40,616 bases of DNA. It comes from Bacillota bacterium (GTDB lineage: Bacteria; Sysuimicrobiota; Sysuimicrobiia; Sysuimicrobiales; Segetimicrobiaceae). The stretch is from contig JAJPIA010000143.1 in the NCBI GenBank assembly GCA_021324975.1, forward strand, positions 1 through 40,616, in the 5' to 3' direction. The position numbers were made by a program, and so were the translations under genes. Under the pieces are notes generated by a model. The model did not search any database. It saw only the letters and a list, made by a program, of their open reading frames with translations, and was not told where the DNA came from. Positions 34,890 through 40,616 of the stretch are shown piece after piece (within the stretch, counting starts at the first letter, position 1; every line of letters begins with the position of its first letter).

Positions 34890-34961
34890 CGCCGCGGGAC
34901 GAAGTCGTTGTGGCAGCGGATCTGTAGGAACCCTTCGGCTGGGTCCTCGACGGAGGCCACG

Positions 34962-37247
34962 ATGAATTCGAAGCGGCCGCTCATGATCTCCCGAGCGTGG
35001 GTGCAGGCGGTCCTCTTGGTTTTTGTGTTCGGCTTCCTCGTGCTCGGCATGCTCGCGTGGGGCACGTATGTGGCTGCGCCGCCCATCCCCAGAACGGTCA
35101 CCGACCCGACCGGTCGGGTGCTCTACACGCGCAACGACGTGATCGCAGGTCAGGAGGTGTTTCTGCGCAACGGGCTCATGGAGTACGGCTCCATCTTCGG
35201 TCACGGGGCGTATCTCGGCCCCGACTACACCGCCGATTACCTCCACCGAGCCGCCCTCTTCGTCCTCGCCGCCTACGGCGGCCCTGGGTCCAATCAAGGG
35301 CAGGCGCGGACGATCGCAGATTTCAAGACAAACCGATACGATGCGAAGACGGACTCGCTGACGTACACGAGCGCGCAGGCCCGCGCGTTGGACGAGTTAG
35401 CCGGGCACTATCGGGATGTGTTTCGAAATCCCACGACGCGATACGGGCTCCGGCCGGGCGCGATCTCAAGCCCGCAGGCGGTGCAACAGCTGACCGCCTT
35501 CTTCAGCTGGTCCGCCTGGGCGGCGGCGGCCCTGCGGCCCGGACGCTCGTATTCCTACACGAACAACTGGCCGCCTGAGCCGCTCGTCGATAACCATCCG
35601 ACGGCGGAGACGTTAGTGTGGAGCGTCCTCTCGCTCGTCGCGCTGCTGGGCGGCATCGGCCTCCTCCTCGCCGCGTTCGGCCGTTGGAACCTCCTCGGCT
35701 GGCACGGCCGCGAGCGGCAGGCCCTCGCGTTTCGGCCTCCCGGCGAGGTCGCCCTCACGCCGGCGCAACGAGCATGCGCGTGGTTCTTCCTCGTCATGGC
35801 GGCGTTGTTCGTGCTGCAGGCGCTGCTCGGCGGGGCGACCCAGCACTACCGCGCTGACCTCTCCACCTTCTTCGGCGTCGATCTCGCTCGGGTGCTGCCC
35901 TTCAATGTGGCACGCACCTGGCACGTTCAGCTCGCCATCTTCTGGGTGTCCACGTCGTATCTCGCGGCCGGCATCTTTCTTGCGCCGATGATCGCGGGCC
36001 GCGAGCCCCGGGGGCAACAGTGGCTTGCGTACGCCCTGCTCGCGGCGCTGGCGCTCGTGGTCTTTGGCAGCCTGGCGGGCGAGTATGCCGGGATCTTCGG
36101 CTGGATCACGCGGGGCTGGAGCTGGATCGGCGATCAGGGATTCGAGTATCTCGATCTCGGGCGCCTGTGGCAGGTGCTGCTGACGCTCGGTCTGTTCTTC
36201 TGGGTCGCGCTCCTGTTTCGCGGCCTCCGGGGCCGGCTCGCGCAGGAACACGCCGGCAACATGCCGTGGCTGTTCTTCTTCTCCGCGCTCTCGATCCCGG
36301 CATTCTACGCGGTCGGGCTCCTGGCACAGCCCTCGGCCCAATTCACGAGCACCGACTTCTGGCGCTTCTGGGTCGTGCACCTCTGGGTCGAGGATTTCCT
36401 GGAACTGTTCACGACGATCATGGTGGCGTATCTGTTCGTGCTGCTGGGGGTGGTCGACGAGCGGGTCGCGCTCACGATGTGCTACCTCGACATCCTGCTA
36501 TATTCGGTGGGCGGCATGATCGGGACGATGCACCACCTGTACTTCTCGGGGGAGCCGGCGGTGCACATGGCGCTCGGCGCCTTCTTCTCGGCGGCGGAGG
36601 TCATCCCGCTCACGTTCCTGACGGTCGATGCGTGGAGCTTCCTGCAGTTGGGCGCGTTCCAGGGCGCCCGCGCTCGCACGCCGTTCCCGCACTACTGGGC
36701 GGTCATGTTCCTGGCCGCGGTCGGATTCTGGAACTTCCTCGGCGCCGGCATCTTCGGGTTCCTCATCAACCTCCCGATCGTCTCGTACTACGAGATCGGG
36801 ACGGCCCTTACCGCCAATCACGCCCACGCGGCGATGATGGGCGTCTACGGCATGCTCGCCGTGGGGCTCGCGCTGTTCTGCCTGCGCTATATGATACCGA
36901 CGGAACGCTGGTCCGACCGGGCGGCCCGGCTCAGCTTCTGGTCCCTTAATATCGGACTTGCCTGGATGGTGTTCGCCACGTTGTTCCCGCTCGGCATGCT
37001 GCAACTGTATCACTCGGTGAGCCAAGGGTATTACGACGCGCGCAGCCTGGACTACATTACCGGAGGGCTCAACCCCATCATCGAGTGGCTCCGCTTCCCG
37101 GGCGACGTCCTCTTCATCGTGGGCGGCACGCTCCCAGTCCTCTACCTCGCCTGGCTTGGCGTCCGACACCTGGTACCGCGGGTGACGCTCGAGGAGCCCG
37201 CGGACATCCTGGTCAGCGAGTTGACCGAACCGGTGCACGGATCATGA
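34962..37247 (+). CDS. norZ: Quinol-dependent nitric oxide reductase (qNOR)
   Basis: This 761-residue single-subunit NO reductase reduces two NO to N2O with quinol. The N-terminal helix and a periplasmic domain (residues 36-210, with DPTGRVLYTRNDVIAGQEVF) mimic NorC without a heme. The NorB core follows: TWHVQLAIFW (His321), VVHLWVEDF (His473 and the conserved Glu477), GTMHHLYFSGEP (His524, His525) and NHAHAAMMG (His620, His622), the heme b, heme b3 and FeB ligands. FSAAEVIPL carries a further conserved Glu. GGAGG precedes the ATG at 34962. Its last bases overlap the next gene as ATGA. It detoxifies or respires the NO made by NirK. Confidence 0.94.
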   Translation: MNSKRPLMISRAWVQAVLLVFVFGFLVLGMLAWGTYVAAPPIPRTVTDPTGRVLYTRNDVIAGQEVFLRNGLMEYGSIFGHGAYLGPDYTADYLHRAALFVLAAYGGPGSNQGQARTIADFKTNRYDAKTDSLTYTSAQARALDELAGHYRDVFRNPTTRYGLRPGAISSPQAVQQLTAFFSWSAWAAAALRPGRSYSYTNNWPPEPLVDNHPTAETLVWSVLSLVALLGGIGLLLAAFGRWNLLGWHGRERQALAFRPPGEVALTPAQRACAWFFLVMAALFVLQALLGGATQHYRADLSTFFGVDLARVLPFNVARTWHVQLAIFWVSTSYLAAGIFLAPMIAGREPRGQQWLAYALLAALALVVFGSLAGEYAGIFGWITRGWSWIGDQGFEYLDLGRLWQVLLTLGLFFWVALLFRGLRGRLAQEHAGNMPWLFFFSALSIPAFYAVGLLAQPSAQFTSTDFWRFWVVHLWVEDFLELFTTIMVAYLFVLLGVVDERVALTMCYLDILLYSVGGMIGTMHHLYFSGEPAVHMALGAFFSAAEVIPLTFLTVDAWSFLQLGAFQGARARTPFPHYWAVMFLAAVGFWNFLGAGIFGFLINLPIVSYYEIGTALTANHAHAAMMGVYGMLAVGLALFCLRYMIPTERWSDRAARLSFWSLNIGLAWMVFATLFPLGMLQLYHSVSQGYYDARSLDYITGGLNPIIEWLRFPGDVLFIVGGTLPVLYLAWLGVRHLVPRVTLEEPADILVSELTEPVHGS

Positions 37248-37825
37248 GCACGACCGCGGTGCATGCCGAGGTTCTCTTCGCCGCCGGCTATGCGCTCGGG
37301 CTCGTGCTGCTCGCCGGCGGTCTCGAGTGCGTGGCGCGTTATACGCTGTGGCAGGCGCACCGCTACCATGCGGCGGGCTTCCGCTACCGCCGCGGGCTGG
37401 ACGCATGGATTTGCCCCGAGGGTGAGCATCTGCGGCGCATCGCCGTGGACCCGGCGGAACGCGTCGCCCGATACCGTGCACCCGCACGCACGTGCAACGC
37501 GTGCCCCGCGAAGCCCCGCTGCACCGATTCTGACGGCGGGCGCGAGATCCAGCACGACCTCCGCCCGTGGCTCGGCACCGCGATCGGGCAATTTCAGCGG
37601 GGCATGTCGCTCGCGATCCTCGGGTTCGCCGCGCTCATCTCTTCGATCGAGCTCGTCCGCTATCCTGATGTGGCGGACGCCGCGGCGCTTGGCACGCTGT
37701 TGCTCGCGGTGGCGGTCCTCGCGCAGCGAGGTTACGGTTCGATGCGCCGGGACGGACGGCGACGTGCTGCGGCTGAGTCTCAGTTCAGGGGCTTCAGGGG
37801 CTTCAGCGGCTCCAACGACAGCTGA
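37244..37825 (+). CDS. Membrane protein with a transposase-type cysteine cluster, coupled to the NO reductase
   Basis: The 193-residue protein has one helix at about 8-32, a soluble segment at 45-110 and two helices at about 120-138 and 146-162, then a basic tail. The soluble part reads WICPEGEHLRR, YRAPARTCNACPAKPRCT, with Cys57, His62, Cys84, Cys87 and Cys93. The spacing and surrounding residues match the zinc segment found near the C-terminus of DDE transposases of the IS1182/DDE_Tnp_1_6 type, yet no catalytic DDE domain is present. The ATG overlaps the NO reductase stop (ATGA), so translation is coupled. A metal- or NO-sensing role for the cluster is an inference. A short repeat (TTCAGGGGC) lies at the 3' end. 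Confidence 0.85.
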   Translation: MSTTAVHAEVLFAAGYALGLVLLAGGLECVARYTLWQAHRYHAAGFRYRRGLDAWICPEGEHLRRIAVDPAERVARYRAPARTCNACPAKPRCTDSDGGREIQHDLRPWLGTAIGQFQRGMSLAILGFAALISSIELVRYPDVADAAALGTLLLAVAVLAQRGYGSMRRDGRRRAAAESQFRGFRGFSGSNDS

Positions 37826-37849
37826 GTAACCCTGATCCGACGGTTCATG

Positions 37850-38235
37850 AGGGTGCTCGCTCCCACCAACTCCCTCTTCGACTACGCGATCTTTGCGATC
37901 GTGCTCCTCGTCTTCCACGCGAATCCCACGTTGCGTCACTCCGTGTACTTCGTCAGGACGCTGGTCACCCAAACGCTGATCACTTTTTGCGATCCGCACA
38001 CACCGGGTGCCCGTTCCTTCGGAGCTGCCCGAGTCGGCCACGCACGGCTACGATTGTCGGCGGCGCCTATGTCGTCGCGGCGATGCCGTTCTCGCCGATC
38101 AGCGCAGCCTTGAGGTTTGCACCCCCTGCCTCCGGCATTCTTCGGCGTGCGGGCCGCGCTAGTGCTGAGTTAGATCGTGCTCGTGGACCCTGGCAAGACG
38201 TGGCTCTTTCGCACCGTTGTGGCGCGTCCGACATC
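37850..38235 (+). pseudogene. 3'-terminal remnant of an MgtA-type P-type ATPase
   Basis: Three frames together rebuild the end of a magnesium-translocating P-type ATPase: LAPTNSLFDYAIFAIVLLVF and FHANPTLRHSVYFVRTLVTQ in the first, CPFLRSCPSRPRTATIVGG then VVAAMPFSPISAALRFAPP in the second, and VLVDPGKTWLFRTVVARP in the third. The family's last three helices (S-L-F-D, W-F-V-E-S-L-x-T-Q-T, R-S-R-P-S-R) are recognisable. The catalytic domains are absent. It begins 22 bases after the NO reductase partner gene, so the deletion end lies there. Confidence 0.8.
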
Positions 38236-38367
38236 CCAGCCGGATCCTGGTGCACTTTCTAACCGCAGGACCGCGTCCCCACCGACACCGTCGGCGCGCC
38301 CCGGTAGGCTATCCCCGCAAATACACTACCCGCCCGATGGCGCCGCGCGCCTCCCACCCTATCCTGG

Positions 38368-38916
38368 ATGTCAGGAGACAATCCGGCCAACAATTCGACT
38401 ACCGAGGCAAAGGACGCTACCGGGATGGCAATCGGTTGGGCAAGCTCGCACGGACGCACAAGGGACGGGAGCACCTACCGCTTGCACCTCACGGCGGCGG
38501 GCACTGCGGTGCTGGTCGTCACAACCTTGACGGTACTACTAATGTCCGCCGTCCCCCCTCGGCTGACGTCCAATAGCGTACGGACCGTCGCGGCTGCGGG
38601 CATGCCGACCCTGTATACGGTCGACCTTTCATCGAATCGCACCCTCCAACTCTACCTCGACCCGGGCAGTCCCGGCTTCAACGGGATCCACGCGACGTTC
38701 TTCGATGGACAAGGGCGCGAAGTGCCGTGCTCCAGCGCCACGAGCATCATGGTCCGTAGGGGGGCAGATGCAGTCGCGAGGCTCCCCGTTCTGCAAGAAG
38801 GCCCCGGCCACTTCTACTCGGACTTCAACTTCCGGCCCGGCGACTGGCGACTGGAGATCTCCGCGACCGAACAAGCAGGCCGAGTCTTCCGTACGCATGT
38901 TGTAGTACACCTCTAA
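38368..38916 (+). CDS. Membrane-anchored beta-sandwich hypothetical protein
   Basis: The 182-residue product has a cytosolic N-terminus of about 42 residues, one transmembrane helix (LTAAGTAVLVVTTLTVLLMS) and an extracytoplasmic domain with YTVDLSSNRTLQLYLDPGSP, FNGIHATFFDGQGREVPC and a tail SDFNFRPGDWRLEISATEQA. The tail resembles the C-terminal CopC/YtkA-like beta domain of copper-resistance proteins, but the usual Met/His copper ligands are not obvious. No ribosome-binding site precedes the ATG at 38368, and ATG at 38425 is an alternative. A hairpin follows ten bases after the stop. Confidence 0.65.
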   Translation: MSGDNPANNSTTEAKDATGMAIGWASSHGRTRDGSTYRLHLTAAGTAVLVVTTLTVLLMSAVPPRLTSNSVRTVAAAGMPTLYTVDLSSNRTLQLYLDPGSPGFNGIHATFFDGQGREVPCSSATSIMVRRGADAVARLPVLQEGPGHFYSDFNFRPGDWRLEISATEQAGRVFRTHVVVHL

Positions 38917-38926
38917 CCTCACCTTT

Positions 38927-38956
38927 CGCCCTCGCCCCCGCGTACGCATGAGGGCG
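38927..38956 (+). terminator. Hairpin after the beta-sandwich protein gene
   Basis: CGCCCTC and GAGGGCG form a seven-base perfect stem around a 16-base loop, beginning ten bases after the stop at 38916. No T-run follows. Confidence 0.45.
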
Positions 38957-39082
38957 TCGGGCCTCTATAATCAACACTGGCCGCTGCTGCTAAGGATTCT
39001 GAGCCAACTCGGCCGACCCGACAAACCAATCAAAACACCTTCGGCGCGGCGGATCCTGAATCCACGGCGACGGGAGCGAGCA

Positions 39083-39545
39083 TGGCAGTATACGGGGAAA
39101 TGAAGCTTACGGCCCGCTTGGCCCTGGTCTTTGTGAGCACCGGCGCTTACCTCGGCCTGGCGGCACTGCGCCGCGGCGGTGTCGTGTCCCTGTTTTTCGA
39201 TCCAGCGTCGAATGCGTTAGTGGTCGCGGTAGTCGCCAGGCCGGCGTAGCGTTCCTGGCCGGAGGGAATCTGAGCCCGGGCGTGCGCGAGGACCGGTCCA
39301 ACCGGAGGGTTGTTGCCGCGTTGGGATTGGTCGGCCTGCTGGGCGGCTATTGCCGGCGTGGTCGGACCGTATAGGGTTGTGGACCCTGGACGGCGATGCG
39401 GTTCGGTGGCCTGGCGTGGGCGTCTTCGTCGTGGGAGGCGCGTTACGGCTCTGGCTAGTGTTCGTGCTCGGCCACCGCTTCAGCGGGCTCGTGGCAATCC
39501 AACACGAGCACACCCCTCGTCACGGGCGGCATCTATGGTCCCCCT
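39083..39545 (+). pseudogene. Isoprenylcysteine carboxyl methyltransferase-like gene, multiply frameshifted and truncated
   Basis: The ATG at 39083 opens MAVYGEMKLTARLALVFVST and GAYLGLAALRRGG, but stops at 39247. A second frame gives LAGGNLSPGVREDRSNRR and AALGLVGLLGG. A third gives LPAWSDRIGLWTLDGDAVRW, GGALRLWLVFVLGHRFSGL and VAIQHEHT. A fourth gives PLVTGGIYG. In order these fit the N-terminal two-thirds of ICMT-family membrane methyltransferases. The C-terminal catalytic motif R-H-P-x-Y is missing. At least three shifts are needed. Confidence 0.75.
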
Positions 39546-40198
39546 GATCGAAATCCCGGGCGGGGCGACTGAATCCGTGGCAGGGGATCAGGTACCGTTA
39601 CAAACACGTAAGTCCCCGCCGATGCGCCGAGATGCAGCGTCGATTTCTATGATATCGCCGGCAACGGGGAACGTCCTTTCGGGCTGGCGCAAGACGCCCG
39701 CAAACTCGTCAGCGACGTTCCTGAACATAAGCAAGGTCGGGTTGTCCCGCCCCTGTTCGAAACCTGTTCTCGCCTACCAACGCCCCCACCGGTCTCGGCG
39801 ATAGTCGCGCGCAAATTGCCGGTGGTCCCAACAAAGCTCGGTCATAACGACGATCACGACCCCAGTAGTGGCCGTAACGGTCACTTCGGCACTATCCACC
39901 CCACATGTCCGGCCCCCAATGGATGCCAAAGTAAATGCTCGGCCCCCACTGATGAGATCCTTGGGCGTGCGCTGGAGCGGGCGCAAGGCTTAGAGGTACT
40001 CCCGCCAACATCAAACAAGCAACCACTAGTACCAACGGCTTTGCAACTCATGTTAGCATTGCGCGTTCCCTCCTTTGGTGCCCTCACTCAGACATTTCCC
40101 TAGCGCGAATACTCTCCAAAACCCTAGGCTCGGTGCACGTTCCTGCCGAACGAGACCCCCGAGTGGCGAAGGTGGTGTAAGGCGACGTAGAGGGGCAC
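39546..40198. other. 650-base stretch without a supportable gene
   Basis: One rightward frame reads VDFYDIAGNGERPFGLAQDA near 39630-39690 with a protein-like composition, but it lacks a start, an upstream ribosome-binding site and a family. The base composition drifts toward A+T after about 39950. Possible further gene debris or an acquired segment. Confidence 0.35.
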
Positions 40199-40525
40199 TT
40201 AGTCGTCCTTCGCAAGGCAGTGAAGCATAACGTCATGCGCGCGGGGGGCGCGGCGATGTGCATCTTCGTAGTTTCTCGCCACCCCATGACTAACCGCGAT
40301 TGCTACGATCGGTGAATCTTTGAAGCCGCGTAGCACTTGCCAATCGTATCTGTCGCCCGAAGCCCGCCGTGTAATGCGCATGCGGTATTCATAGCGTCCC
40401 CGTTCTAAGGGCGGTGGTTGTGAGCGCCTTTCGGTATTTGCGGCAGACTCCTGATTATCGGCGCTCCAATAGCTGTGCCCAAATCGTTGCTGACCCGAGG
40501 CCCATAGGAATGTCTCAGCTAACAC
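40199..40525 (-). CDS. Hypothetical protein
   Basis: The open frame of 108 residues begins at a GTG at 40525 with no ribosome-binding site. An internal ATG at 40381 would give 60 residues. The stretch RGRYEYRMRITRRASGDRYD and FKDSPIVAIAVSHGVARNYE has the strand pattern of a small single-domain protein, but I recognise no family. The base composition is less GC-rich than upstream. It may be a fragment. Confidence 0.35.
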   Translation of the reverse strand: MLAETFLWASGQQRFGHSYWSADNQESAANTERRSQPPPLERGRYEYRMRITRRASGDRYDWQVLRGFKDSPIVAIAVSHGVARNYEDAHRRAPRAHDVMLHCLAKDD

Positions 40526-40616
40526 GCAAGGAAGCGCGAGTCAACCTCCCTAACTCTCACGGCAATGGCAGGAGTGAAGACATCCGGGTCGAGCACCGGT
40601 GTGGAGGTGACGGACG

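Noticed and set aside
34769-34961. Canonical FNR box near the NO reductase, nirK or reductase genes
   Set aside because: No TTGAT-N4-ATCAA was found by eye in these spacers.
37785-37812. Short direct repeats TTCAGGGGC at the end of the NO reductase partner gene
   Set aside because: Two or three short tandem copies inside a coding tail, too small to be a repeat element.
39816-40103. Rightward frame starting at a TTG
   Set aside because: No ribosome-binding site, no family and a low-complexity tail. Treated as possible debris only.
1-40616. CRISPR arrays, tRNA and rRNA genes
   Set aside because: I saw no regularly spaced direct repeats and no tRNA-like T-loop with a matching acceptor stem, and no rRNA-like stretch.

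Overview
The window is a GC-rich bacterial chromosome segment with many GTG starts and purine-rich ribosome-binding sites. It reads like an anaerobic or microaerobic respiratory region that has filled with decayed accessory genes. No rRNA, tRNA, plasmid or phage structural gene is visible, so the lineage cannot be fixed. The mix of a fused cytochrome b/c complex, copper nitrite reductase, quinol-type NO reductase and Tat-exported N-/S-oxide reductases would fit several uncultured high-GC, Chloroflexota-like or related lineages. That is only an inference.

Bases 1-3900 hold an IS1-type transposase fragment, a secreted protein with a broken C-terminus, a DUF192 protein, a serine recombinase that has lost its catalytic N-terminus, and a twice-frameshifted Hsp20. 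Bases 3961-7026 are a leftward bc-complex cluster: a zinc-ribbon protein, an SH3-like monoheme cytochrome c, a Rieske protein, and a cytochrome b fused to cytochrome c. A decayed IS110 element (7266-8489) and a DoxX-family membrane protein follow.

Bases 9451-11910 encode the first DMSO/TMAO reductase-type molybdoenzyme. Next come a carboxymuconolactone decarboxylase-like protein, a frameshifted universal stress protein, a P1B-4-type metal ATPase with an unannotated 55-residue membrane protein upstream, and a heme-copper-oxidase-like membrane protein. Bases 17598-25065 are a stress and regulation block: a GNAT/acyl-CoA synthetase fusion, universal stress, CBS, CBS-BON, cold-shock and cyclic-nucleotide-binding proteins, plus a decayed second CBS-BON gene.

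Bases 25220-37825 carry nitrogen-oxide and N-/S-oxide respiration. The genes are nirK, a NarL-type response regulator, a leftward operon (second molybdoenzyme, TorD chaperone, TorC-like monoheme cytochrome, GAF histidine kinase), a Crp-type regulator, and a divergent quinol NO reductase. The NO reductase is translationally coupled to a membrane protein that carries a transposase-type cysteine cluster. The right end (37850-40616) holds remnants of an MgtA-type ATPase and an isoprenylcysteine methyltransferase-like gene, plus two hypothetical genes.

Together the genes suggest electrons passing from quinol through the bc complex to monoheme cytochromes. These could serve two periplasmic molybdoenzymes and possibly NirK, while qNOR removes the NO that NirK makes. 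The long respiratory genes are all open. The frameshifts and truncations fall in mobile, duplicated or dispensable genes, and this argues for real gene decay more than random sequence error.
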